From the NCBI GenBank assembly GCA_028281865.1, contig JANQJB010000093.1, positions 91,939 to 155,938 of the forward strand: a stretch of DNA of 64,000 bases, read 5' to 3'. Under the pieces are notes generated by a model that saw nothing but the letters and a program-made list of their open reading frames with translations, was not told the DNA's origin and did no database searches. Position numbers and translations under genes: made by a program. Positions 18,704 to 26,772 of this stretch are shown here, piece by piece (the first letter of the stretch is position 1; the number at the start of each line of letters is the position of its first letter). Source of the stretch: Marinagarivorans sp. GTDB lineage: Bacteria > Pseudomonadota > Gammaproteobacteria > Pseudomonadales > Cellvibrionaceae.

Positions 18704-20221
18704 ATGACTAACAAACCAATATCGACAAGCTCGGAATGGAACTTTGAACTCGTACAGGAGTACGATCGCGTCATTGCCGAAATTGCCAAAGAATACAGAC
18801 TCGATACTTATCGCAATCAAATCGAAATTATCAGTTCAGAACAAATGATGGATGCCTACGCATCCATCGGCATGCCGATTGGCTACCATCACTGGTCTTA
18901 CGGAAAACAATTTCTACAAATTGAGCAGAGCTATAAACGTGGGCAAATGGGTTTGGCTTATGAAATAGTCATCAATTCCGATCCGTGTATTGCGTATTTA
19001 ATGGAAGAAAATACGATGATGATGCAAGTTTTAGTCATTGCACATGCTTGCTACGGACACAATTCGTTTTTTAAAGGTAATTATTTATTCCGCGCTTGGA
19101 CAGATGCATCTTCGATAATTGACTATTTAGTATTCGCGCGCGCGTACGTAACAAAATGTGAAGAGAAATATGGCGTAGAAGCGGTGGAGGCAATTCTCGA
19201 CTCCTGCCATTCAATTATGAATTATGGCGTCGATCGCTATAAGCGCCCCTATCCACTTTCAGTGGAAGAAGAGCAAGAAAGGCAGCGCGAGCGGGAGGAA
19301 TACCTACAACGTCAAGTCAATGATTTATGGCGCACCATTCCTACTGAAGACAAACAGAAAAAAGAAGATGACGGTTTTCGCTTTCCGCAAGAGCCGCAAG
19401 AAAATTTACTTTATTTTATTGAAAAAAATGCGCCACTACTTGAGCCCTGGCAACGAGAGCTGGTGAGAATCGTTCGAAAAATCGCACAGTATTTTTATCC
19501 GCAAAAACAGACTCAAGTGATGAACGAAGGATGGGCAACTTTCTGGCACTATACGATTATGAACACACTTTATGATCGCGGATATATCACAGAAGGGTTT
19601 ATGCTGGAATTTTTGCAATCTCACTCCAGTGTTATCTTGCAGCCTCCTTACGACAGTCAGTTTTTTTCTGGTATTAACCCCTATACGCTCGGATTTGCAA
19701 TGATGACCGACATTCGGCGCATATGCGAAAAACCGACAGAAGAGGATAAACGCTGGTTTCCTGATATCGCCGGCAGTGATTGGATAACAACACTCGATTT
19801 TGCGATGAGAAACTTCAAAGATGAAAGTTTTATTCTGCAGTATTTATCGCCAAAAGTTATCCGCGATTTAAAACTTTTTACGATCGTCGACGATGACCGC
19901 AAAAAAAATATCGAAGTAACATCCATACACGACGACAGCGGATATCAAAAAGTACGCGAAGCACTTTCAGCACAATACAATCTCGGCAACAGAGAACCTA
20001 ACATTCAAGTTTATAGTGTCGATATTCGCGGCGATCGCTCACTCACACTGCATCATTCGCAGTTTAATCGCCAACCACTGGAACCTGAATCCTCTACCGA
20101 AGTTCTCAAACATATTCATCGTTTGTGGGGTTTTGATGTCCACCTACATTCATTGTGCGATGACGAAATAAAAGAGAGCTTCCACTGCCCTCCTAAAGAA
20201 AAGCCTAAAGCCAAAAAATAG
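18704..20221 (+). CDS. ycgB: SpoVR-family protein (YcgB)
   Basis: A SpoVR-family protein of about 505 aa with the conserved blocks EQMMDAYASIGMP, HWSYGKQF, AYLMEENT, HACYGHNSFFKGNYLF and QTQVMNEGWATFWHY. SpoVR is named for a role in B. subtilis spore cortex formation; in proteobacteria it co-occurs with yeaGH and is part of the starvation response, with unknown biochemistry. A GTG start at 18677 is possible, but ATG at 18704 has a better site (GAAAGG) and fits family length. It is the third gene of the operon. Confidence 0.93.
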   Translation: MTNKPISTSSEWNFELVQEYDRVIAEIAKEYRLDTYRNQIEIISSEQMMDAYASIGMPIGYHHWSYGKQFLQIEQSYKRGQMGLAYEIVINSDPCIAYLMEENTMMMQVLVIAHACYGHNSFFKGNYLFRAWTDASSIIDYLVFARAYVTKCEEKYGVEAVEAILDSCHSIMNYGVDRYKRPYPLSVEEEQERQREREEYLQRQVNDLWRTIPTEDKQKKEDDGFRFPQEPQENLLYFIEKNAPLLEPWQRELVRIVRKIAQYFYPQKQTQVMNEGWATFWHYTIMNTLYDRGYITEGFMLEFLQSHSSVILQPPYDSQFFSGINPYTLGFAMMTDIRRICEKPTEEDKRWFPDIAGSDWITTLDFAMRNFKDESFILQYLSPKVIRDLKLFTIVDDDRKKNIEVTSIHDDSGYQKVREALSAQYNLGNREPNIQVYSVDIRGDRSLTLHHSQFNRQPLEPESSTEVLKHIHRLWGFDVHLHSLCDDEIKESFHCPPKEKPKAKK

Positions 20222-20230
20222 GGCTTCTCG

Positions 20231-21166
20231 TTACTCTCGCGGCAATATCCAACGCCTAAAACCCTCAATTTTACGTGCGCTGAATTTTACGATGCCTTGA
20301 TACACAGCCAACGAAAACATAATAATTAGTGCACCAAGCATAGTTGTAGAACTTAGACTTTCACCTCCAAATGTTGAACCAATACTTATCGCAACAACCG
20401 GTGTTATCAAGGGAATCAATGACACAACACCAACTGAACATTTTTTTAATACGAAAAAAAATAGAGTGTGCCCAACTAAAAAGCCAAACAAAACCAAATA
20501 GGCTATTGACGCGATCGCTTTGATATCAATATCGGCAGGCTTTTCTGTAAGAACCAGTTTCATCAGCACAAGCCAAGGTAGAGATACAAGCAAAGTCCCC
20601 ACACCAATTTTAAATGGGTGGATAGCAGGCTCCATTTTTTTAAGCAATACCGTACTTAGTGCCCAGCAAATAGATGCGACAAATACAGCCAAGACACCAA
20701 ACATCGCTGTATAGTCCAAGTTAAGCTGGTCGTGGTTGATTATTGCCAAACCGACAACAGCCATAACCAGCGCAGTTGTTTTTTCCAGATCAAATAAATT
20801 TTGTTTCAATATTATTTGCGAAAAAATACCCACGGCAAATGGATACAGCCCTAACAACACCGATACAAGCCCCGACGGAATATGCTGCGTAGCCCAGTAG
20901 ACCAAAAACATGCTGGGGAAAAGCCCGATACCGCCGGCCAGATATATTTTTAAATCAGCTTTATTCCAGTTAAAAGGCTGCTTTATCAAACGCAGTACAA
21001 AAATTCCGAGTAGCGCCGCGAGCAACACACGCAACAACATGGCGGAAATAAAGCCAAACCCCTCGTTGCTCCATTTAACCGTAATAGGTGTAGTCGACCA
21101 TAACAAAACGACGCCCCAATATGCTGTTATGACTCTAATATCGATTGCTGTTTTTTCCTCATTCAT
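20231..21166 (-). CDS. EamA-family (DMT superfamily) transporter
   Basis: A 311-aa inner-membrane protein with about ten hydrophobic helices in two EamA repeats (roughly 15-140 and 155-290). It has the first-repeat pattern WGVVLLWSTTPITVKW and the second-repeat GVLAVFVASICWALSTVLLKK. Such proteins export amino acids or other metabolites, but the substrate cannot be predicted from sequence. Its stop is ten bases from the spoVR stop, so the two genes converge. Confidence 0.87.
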   Translation of the reverse strand: MNEEKTAIDIRVITAYWGVVLLWSTTPITVKWSNEGFGFISAMLLRVLLAALLGIFVLRLIKQPFNWNKADLKIYLAGGIGLFPSMFLVYWATQHIPSGLVSVLLGLYPFAVGIFSQIILKQNLFDLEKTTALVMAVVGLAIINHDQLNLDYTAMFGVLAVFVASICWALSTVLLKKMEPAIHPFKIGVGTLLVSLPWLVLMKLVLTEKPADIDIKAIASIAYLVLFGFLVGHTLFFFVLKKCSVGVVSLIPLITPVVAISIGSTFGGESLSSTTMLGALIIMFSLAVYQGIVKFSARKIEGFRRWILPRE

Positions 21167-21216
21167 TTCATACCTCCTCTTTCCACCATACTCGCTAACA
21201 CAATTAGTCAGGCAAT

Positions 21217-21250
21217 AAAAAAGGCCGCAGTTTTTGCTGCGGCCTTTTTT
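21217..21250 (-). terminator. Strong bidirectional-type terminator
   Basis: AAAAAAGGCCGCAG (21217-21230) and CTGCGGCCTTTTTT (21237-21250) form a 14-bp stem with a 6-base loop and flanking A/T runs. It lies between two divergent genes (EamA transporter and cca), where no terminator would be expected. It is explained if a short minus-strand gene at 21276-21377 is real. Confidence 0.85.
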
Positions 21251-21275
21251 ATTCGATTTTTATTTACTTACTCAA

Positions 21276-21377
21276 TCACAAATCAGGCCCACAGCGCACA
21301 TGCACAGTCCAACGCAGCGCGATTGCGCAGACGCCGGCGACTTGCATATTCTTTGCGAATGGGTGTTTATGTTTCAT
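21276..21377 (-). CDS. Small protein of 33 aa, unknown function
   Basis: A 34-codon frame (ATG at 21377, TGA at 21276) that ends 25 bases before a textbook terminator (21217-21250). This placement is the main evidence that it is a gene. The peptide is basic at the N-terminus (MKHKHPFAKN), has a short hydrophobic core (VAGVCAIAL), and ends WTVHVRCGPDL with two Cys in total. The ribosome-binding site is weak (AAGAC). I do not recognise the family; a leader peptide or small regulatory protein is possible. Confidence 0.5.
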   Translation of the reverse strand: MKHKHPFAKNMQVAGVCAIALRWTVHVRCGPDL

Positions 21378-21499
21378 TTGTCTTGCGAAAAAAATTATAT
21401 TCGTTAATTTAAAAACTGCTTTGGCCGACCGGATCACTACCAATACAATCAAATTTGCATTAAAGTTTGATGGCTAAATTTGCATACGTCAATAGTCAA

Positions 21500-22732
21500 A
21501 TGAAAATTTATCTTGTAGGAGGGGCAGTTCGCGACGAGCTGTTAAATTTTCCCGTTGCCGAAAATGATTGGGTCGTCGTGGGCGCCAATCCGCAGCAACT
21601 TATTCAACTTGGCTATGAAAAAGTTGGCAGGGATTTCCCTGTCTTTCTGCACCCAGATACCAAAGAAGAATACGCATTGGCGCGCACGGAGAGAAAAACC
21701 GGCCGTGGTTATACCGGTTTTGAATGTTACGCGGCTGACGATGTTACCTTAGAAGACGATCTTGCTCGCAGGGACCTGACGATAAACGCAATAGCCAGAG
21801 ACGAAAGCGGAAAATATATCGACCCCTACGGCGGCATGCAGGATATCGAAAACCGAATTTTAAGGCACGTTTCGCTGGCCTTCACCGAAGACCCCTTGCG
21901 CGTCTTACGCATCGCGCGCTTTGCTTCACGTTACGCCCATCTCGGTTTTACCATTGCCAAAGAGACCGAGGTGTTGATGTCTAACATGGTTGCTACCGGT
22001 GAAATCGAAGACCTCGTCCCCGAGCGCATCTGGAAAGAAACCGCTCGTGCACTGAGTCAAGAGAACCCGCGAGTCTATTTCGAAGTCTTGCGCTCTTGCG
22101 GCGCCCTAGCGAAATTGTTTCCGGAGTTGGATGCACTTTTTGGTGTCCCTCAGGTTCCAAAACATCACCCTGAAATCGATTGCGGAATTCACGCGTTGAT
22201 GACTCTAGACCAAGCGTGCGCGCTAAGCAAATCAGCTGAGTTGCGCTTCGCTGCATTGTTTCATGACCTAGGTAAAGCCGTAACTAAACCTGATACTCTG
22301 CCTCATCACTACGGCCACGAAACTGCCACAATTCCCATTGCCAAAGCACTTTGTTCGCGGTTAAAAGTACCCAATAGCTTTCGAGACTTGTTGTTGAGCG
22401 CAGCCGAATTCCATACCCATTGCCATCAAGCGCTAGAACTGCGATGCAAAACCCTTGTAAAGCTTTTCAAAAAACTGGATGCTTTTAGAAGGCCACAGCA
22501 TTTTTACGATTTCTTGCTTGTATGTGAAGCTGACGCACGCGGCCGAACAGGCCTGGAAAAGCGGCCGTATCTGCAAACACAATTTTTAAAAGGCGCTTTC
22601 GAAGCTTGCCGCGAAATTGAAACTAAACCTTTTATCGAACAAGGTTTGCAAGGTAAACAACTTGGCGAAGCTATTCAGCGCCAAAGAATTAATTTAGTCA
22701 AGCAATACAAAGACGATTACAACGCACCGTAG
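21500..22732 (+). CDS. cca: CCA-adding enzyme (multifunctional tRNA nucleotidyltransferase)
   Basis: A protein of about 410 aa beginning MKIYLVGGAVRDELL, as in E. coli Cca. The N-terminal nucleotidyltransferase domain has EDDLARRDLTINAIA, the neck and body domains follow, and a C-terminal HD domain carries LFHDLGKAVTKP near residue 254. It adds or repairs the CCA tail of tRNAs. Earlier in-frame starts (TTG 21467, ATG 21470) would add 10-11 residues not expected in the family, so 21500 is preferred. folM starts 11 bases after its stop. Confidence 0.95.
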   Translation: MKIYLVGGAVRDELLNFPVAENDWVVVGANPQQLIQLGYEKVGRDFPVFLHPDTKEEYALARTERKTGRGYTGFECYAADDVTLEDDLARRDLTINAIARDESGKYIDPYGGMQDIENRILRHVSLAFTEDPLRVLRIARFASRYAHLGFTIAKETEVLMSNMVATGEIEDLVPERIWKETARALSQENPRVYFEVLRSCGALAKLFPELDALFGVPQVPKHHPEIDCGIHALMTLDQACALSKSAELRFAALFHDLGKAVTKPDTLPHHYGHETATIPIAKALCSRLKVPNSFRDLLLSAAEFHTHCHQALELRCKTLVKLFKKLDAFRRPQHFYDFLLVCEADARGRTGLEKRPYLQTQFLKGAFEACREIETKPFIEQGLQGKQLGEAIQRQRINLVKQYKDDYNAP

Positions 22733-22743
22733 AAAGGTATATC

Positions 22744-23481
22744 GTGTCGAAACCCAAAACTCAAGTCATCCTCATCACTGGCGCGGCCAAACGAATTGGT
22801 AGAACAATAGCGAAGTTATTTCATGAAAACGGCTATTGCGTTGCAATGCATTATCACCGCTCACAAGTTGAAGCAGAGGAACTCGCTAGTGAGTTTAATT
22901 CCATTCGCAGCGATAGCGCGGCAATTTTTAATGCCGATCTTGAAAAAAACAGCGACGTCGTTTCTTTGGCAAAAGCCGTGAAAGATTACTTTGGAAGAGT
23001 AGATACTTTAGTCAACAATGCTTCCAGCTTTTACCCCACCCCAATTGGGAACGCCAGCGAGACCGATTGGGATAATCTGATCGGCAGCAACGTTAAGGCA
23101 CCGTTTTTCCTAGCGCAGGCACTTGCTTCTGAGTTAAAGCGTACGCACGGAAATATTATTAACATCGCTGATATCTATGCTGAACGTCCAAAAGCAAAAC
23201 ATACAATTTACTGCATAGCAAAAGCCGGCAACGTTATGTTAACTAAATCGATGGCGGTTGAATTAGCACCTGAGGTTCGCGTAAACGGAATCGCCCCCGG
23301 AGCTATGCTGGCCCCTGTGGGAACAGAGGTTGAAGAGCCAAGTGAAATTACAAATGTTCCACTCAATAAATTCGGTGGCGCAGAAGCAATAGCAAAAACG
23401 GTCTTTTATCTTGCCACCCAAGCAGAATATACGACTGGGCAAATACTAGCCGTCGATGGTGGAAAGTCTTTGACTATTTAG
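22744..23481 (+). CDS. folM: Pteridine reductase / dihydromonapterin reductase-like SDR
   Basis: A 245-aa short-chain dehydrogenase. The cofactor motif is TGAAKRIGR (about 12-20), an NNASSF motif lies at 90-95, and the catalytic YCIAK (about 158-162) is followed by VNGIAPGAML. The RIGR variation of the Gly-rich loop is typical of FolM/pteridine reductases, which use NADPH on dihydrofolate or dihydromonapterin. It starts with GTG at 22744 preceded by AGAAAGG. The convergent neighbours folK and folB support a pterin role. Confidence 0.87.
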   Translation: MSKPKTQVILITGAAKRIGRTIAKLFHENGYCVAMHYHRSQVEAEELASEFNSIRSDSAAIFNADLEKNSDVVSLAKAVKDYFGRVDTLVNNASSFYPTPIGNASETDWDNLIGSNVKAPFFLAQALASELKRTHGNIINIADIYAERPKAKHTIYCIAKAGNVMLTKSMAVELAPEVRVNGIAPGAMLAPVGTEVEEPSEITNVPLNKFGGAEAIAKTVFYLATQAEYTTGQILAVDGGKSLTI

Positions 23482-23509
23482 CATGATGTTAAATACTTTT
23501 AACGGGCGA

Positions 23510-24016
23510 CTATTTAGCAAGCCAGATTCTTTGATCACGTTTATCAAACTCTTGCCATAACTGCAGATAGGTTTTATTCAGCTTTGGATGCAATAAATTA
23601 GGCTCTAACTCCGAAAGCGGCAGTAAAACATAAGCAAAATTTTCAAAGCTTTTACGCGGCAGGCGCAAGCCGTCAAATTCGCCTACACAATCGTCATAAG
23701 TCAAGATATCGATATCCAGCCCAGAGCTCTCTAATATACCTTCCGTGCGATCCCGCCCCGCCTGACTTTCTACGTTACGCACAAATTTAAATAGATCAGG
23801 TATATTTAGCTCGGTTTCTATACGCACAGCGATATTTAAAAAATTATTGCCCGAGACTCCTACTGCCTCACTTTCGTATAAGGAAGAAACCCTGACGATC
23901 GGAAAAGTTTTTTTTAATGACTCAACAGCAAAACTTATTTTGACCAAAGCATCAATATTGCATCCGATGCTAAGCAGGGCTTTATGCAATTGTTTTTTTG
24001 CCGACACCCGCAACAT
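23510..24016 (-). CDS. folK: FolK-like 6-hydroxymethyl-dihydropterin pyrophosphokinase (divergent)
   Basis: A 168-aa HPPK-family protein: SIGCNIDA near the N-terminus (normally GSN), VSSLYESEAVG in the middle, and GLDIDILTYDD near 100-110. The block before LDIDIL normally contains a WGPRT-type sequence, but here it reads GRDRTEGILESS, so catalytic residues differ from E. coli FolK. A similar divergent FolK-like gene lies next to folB in Pseudomonas, so the locus is conserved. It begins directly after the folB stop codon, suggesting tight coupling. Confidence 0.75.
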   Translation of the reverse strand: MLRVSAKKQLHKALLSIGCNIDALVKISFAVESLKKTFPIVRVSSLYESEAVGVSGNNFLNIAVRIETELNIPDLFKFVRNVESQAGRDRTEGILESSGLDIDILTYDDCVGEFDGLRLPRKSFENFAYVLLPLSELEPNLLHPKLNKTYLQLWQEFDKRDQRIWLAK

Positions 24017-24379
24017 TTACACCCTATCGTCGCTATAGCGTTCAATTTTTACGCCTACGCTGGCGACATTTTCAAAAGTACCTAACTTGCGTATTGTTAT
24101 ATTTAGATGACTAACTTTTAGTTCTTTAAATATTAAATTAGAGATTTGTTCCGCCAACGACTCAATTAAATTGAACGTATTATTTTCAACAAATCGCTGC
24201 ACGAGATCGACAACGGTCTTGTAATCCAATGCATATTGTATATCGTCGGCCGCCGCAGCTTTACGAGTGTCACAGCCAATAGCGATATCAATGCCAACGG
24301 TTTGGCGCACTTCTCTCTCCCACTCAAATATGCCAATGATCGTGTCAATCTTTAAATCGTTAATAAAAACAGTGTCCAT
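24017..24379 (-). CDS. folB: Dihydroneopterin aldolase
   Basis: A 120-aa protein with the FolB pattern: an N-terminal INDLKIDTIIGIFEWEREVRQ, central DYKTVVDLVQRFVE and NLIESLAEQI (catalytic Glu), and a C-terminal beta strand carrying IRKLGTFENVASVGVKIER. It converts 7,8-dihydroneopterin to 6-hydroxymethyl-7,8-dihydropterin and glycolaldehyde, the step before FolK. It is followed immediately by the folK-like gene. In Pseudomonas plsY sits between folB and tsaD; it is absent from that place here. Confidence 0.93.
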   Translation of the reverse strand: MDTVFINDLKIDTIIGIFEWEREVRQTVGIDIAIGCDTRKAAAADDIQYALDYKTVVDLVQRFVENNTFNLIESLAEQISNLIFKELKVSHLNITIRKLGTFENVASVGVKIERYSDDRV

Positions 24380-24426
24380 TACGACCCTTAAATTAAAAGA
24401 CGAAAAACGTTTCGTGAATGAATAGA

Positions 24427-25470
24427 TTATTGCTGCGCTTTTCCAACTGTGGGTAGCTCATCTAACGGCCAGCGCGGTTTAACTTTTACTGATGCATCGT
24501 CAGTCTGCCCAGCCTGTAATCGCTGAGCACCTGCATACGCTATCATCGCACCGTTGTCGGTACAGAACTCGTTGCGCGCATAAAATACCCGCGCATTAAA
24601 ACGCGCGAGTTCCTGTGTGAGCTTTTCACGCAAACGCTTATTCGCGGCGACGCCGCCGGCCATAACCAGGGTTTTAAAACCTGTTGCCTGTATCGCGCGG
24701 CGACACTTAATTGCCAAAGTCTCCACAACAGCCTCTTGGAAGGCAGCCGCAATATCTGCACACGTCTGCTCGTCTGGCAAACCATCGTCGCGTGCGTGTG
24801 CTTGAATCGTATTAAGCGTATATGTTTTCAAACCACTAAAACTAAAATCCAATCCCGGGCGATCGGTCATCGGTCGCGGAAATGTAAAGCGCTTGCTATC
24901 GCCGAGTTCAGCCAATTTGGCAATTTGCGGCCCCCCCGGGTAATCGAGATCGAGCATCTTAGCCGCTTTATCAAATGCTTCTCCCGCCGCATCATCGAGA
25001 GACTCGCCCATCAGGGTATATTCTCCGATCGCATCAACGCGCACGAGTTGCGTATGCCCACCAGACACAAGCAGCGCTACAAAAGGAAAGCTGGGCGGAT
25101 CTTTCTCTAATAAAGGTGCTAGAAGATGACCTTCCATATGGTGCACAGCGATAGCTGGAACATCGAGCGCTAACGCAATTGCCCGCCCTACACAGCTACC
25201 TACCAGCAAAGCTCCGATCAGGCCCGGCCCGGCCGTGTAGGCGATACCATCAATTTGGCTCTTATCGACCTTCGCTTGAGTTAAAACTTCTTCAACTAAC
25301 GGCAATAGCTTGCGTACATGGTCACGCGAAGCCAATTCCGGCACAACGCCGCCATAGTCAGCGTGCAGCGCGACCTGAGAGTAGAGGCAGTGAGCAAGCA
25401 AGCCGCTATTGGTATCGTAGACGGCTACTCCCGTCTCATCACACGATGTTTCTATACCCAATATTTTCAA
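24427..25470 (-). CDS. tsaD: tRNA N6-adenosine threonylcarbamoyltransferase TsaD
   Basis: A 347-aa protein of the Kae1/Qri7/Gcp family beginning [19 protein letters not shown]. The metal site HHMEGH is near 110-115 and the ASKHA-type signatures SFSGLKT and [12 protein letters not shown] are present. It transfers threonylcarbamoyl to A37 of ANN-decoding tRNAs, with TsaB and TsaE elsewhere. It is divergent from rpsU across a 275-base region, the usual arrangement in gammaproteobacteria. Confidence 0.97.
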   Translation of the reverse strand: MKILGIETSCDETGVAVYDTNSGLLAHCLYSQVALHADYGGVVPELASRDHVRKLLPLVEEVLTQAKVDKSQIDGIAYTAGPGLIGALLVGSCVGRAIALALDVPAIAVHHMEGHLLAPLLEKDPPSFPFVALLVSGGHTQLVRVDAIGEYTLMGESLDDAAGEAFDKAAKMLDLDYPGGPQIAKLAELGDSKRFTFPRPMTDRPGLDFSFSGLKTYTLNTIQAHARDDGLPDEQTCADIAAAFQEAVVETLAIKCRRAIQATGFKTLVMAGGVAANKRLREKLTQELARFNARVFYARNEFCTDNGAMIAYAGAQRLQAGQTDDASVKVKPRWPLDELPTVGKAQQ

Positions 25471-25745
25471 ATTTCACCTGCTGTACGAGAGTTTTTTGTG
25501 GCGATCACTAACCTTATCAGTGCAAGCGCAGTAAACAGTGCTATACCTAATCTTACGCGCTGCAATTTACACCTTGTATTCGTTGCCAAGCTAAGTTGTG
25601 AGACTTTCATAAGAGAAAGCATGCTTTTTACTTGATGCGGCGGGGGAATGCCAGTAAAATCTGCGGCCCTTTGAGCAAGGTGGCCTAATACCAAAGCACA
25701 CCGCGCGCACTTGGATAGTTAATTTAAACCCCAACTGGTCAATAT

Positions 25746-25961
25746 ATGCCTTCAGTAAAACTTAAAGAAAACGAGCCTTTTGACGTCGCTTTGCGCCGTT
25801 TCAAGCGTTCTTGCGAAAAAGCAGGTGTTCTTGCGGAAGTTCGCCGCCGCGAATTTTATGAAAAGCCGACATCCGTTCGCAAGCGCAAAGCCGCTGCAGC
25901 CGTTAAGCGTCATGCTAAAAAGTTGGCCCGCGAAACGCGTAAATTTCAACGCCTGTATTAA
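25746..25961 (+). CDS. rpsU: 30S ribosomal protein bS21
   Basis: A 71-aa, strongly basic protein beginning [20 protein letters not shown] and containing the family block [20 protein letters not shown]. It binds the 30S platform and helps initiation. It is the first gene of the rpsU-yqeY-dnaG-rpoD macromolecular synthesis cluster. About 300 bases separate it from yqeY, including a hairpin at 26087-26108. Confidence 0.97.
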   Translation: MPSVKLKENEPFDVALRRFKRSCEKAGVLAEVRRREFYEKPTSVRKRKAAAAVKRHAKKLARETRKFQRLY

Positions 25962-26086
25962 TCTCGACTCGGTCGTTTCAGTAATCACAACGCAATTAGG
26001 CAAACTTGGTTAAGCAAGTTTGATCCGGCACACAAGCCAACGCGTCCCCTAGCGAGTCCAGTAAAAATGCTCCCTTGTTATGCAGA

Positions 26087-26108
26087 ACACCGGCAATAGC
26101 GCCGGTGT
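26087..26108 (+). terminator. Hairpin between rpsU and yqeY
   Basis: ACACCGGC (26087-26094) and GCCGGTGT (26101-26108) make an 8-bp GC-rich stem with a 6-base loop, without a T-run. In E. coli a terminator between rpsU and dnaG lowers dnaG expression; this hairpin sits in the equivalent place and may attenuate or stabilise the upstream message. The rest of the 26.0-26.25 kb stretch shows no other feature. Confidence 0.45.
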
Positions 26109-26256
26109 CCGTTATCCTGCTTCCAGCTTCTGAATAAATTTTCTCCCGCTTACAACATCCAGTCTGTTTTCCCGAAAACAGCTTGAGCATGCGACGCGAG
26201 AAAGATAAAGTCGTTCACTCCCGGCAAGAAAAAGCATAAATAAGGCAGAAGCGAAT

Positions 26257-26706
26257 ATGGCAAGTGAAATAAAACAAGCGATTAAAGACGCGACCAAAGC
26301 CGCGATGCGCGCGAAGGAAAAAGAACGCCTTGGCGTATTGCGTGTCATCGCATCGGAGTTTAAAAAAATCGAAGTAGATGAACGCATTGAGCTTGAAGAT
26401 GATCGGGTGCTGGTCGTACTCGATAAAATGCTCAAACAAAGACGTGACGCCGCAAAACAATATGACGAAGCCGGCCGAGAAGACCTTGCTCAGCAAGAAA
26501 AGTTTGAAATTGAGGTTATTCAAAGTTTTATGCCCGCAGCACTTAGCGAAAAGGAAATTGCCGATATAGTAAAGGCTGCAATAGATGAAACAGGCGCTTC
26601 CGGAATGGCCGATATGGGCAAACTTATGGGAGTTATAAAGCCCCAGGTGCAGGGACGAGCTGACATGGGCCAAGTGAGCAAGCTCGTAAAAGAAGCTCTC
26701 GTTTAA
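26257..26706 (+). CDS. yqeY: GatB/YqeY-domain protein
   Basis: A 149-aa helical protein with the YqeY pattern: KDATKAAMRAKEKERLGVLR, VLDKMLKQRRDAAKQYDEAGR, EVIQSFMPAALSEKEI and KLMGVIKPQVQGRADMGQVS. The family is related to the tail domain of GatB and GatE and may interact with tRNA; its function is unproved. It lies between rpsU and dnaG, as in Pseudomonas. Confidence 0.93.
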   Translation: MASEIKQAIKDATKAAMRAKEKERLGVLRVIASEFKKIEVDERIELEDDRVLVVLDKMLKQRRDAAKQYDEAGREDLAQQEKFEIEVIQSFMPAALSEKEIADIVKAAIDETGASGMADMGKLMGVIKPQVQGRADMGQVSKLVKEALV

Positions 26707-26772
26707 CGCCCTGGCATTTCCGAGTAATGCCCATTATCATCAATTAAAGCCAAAAGGCTGTGAGTCAGCGAC

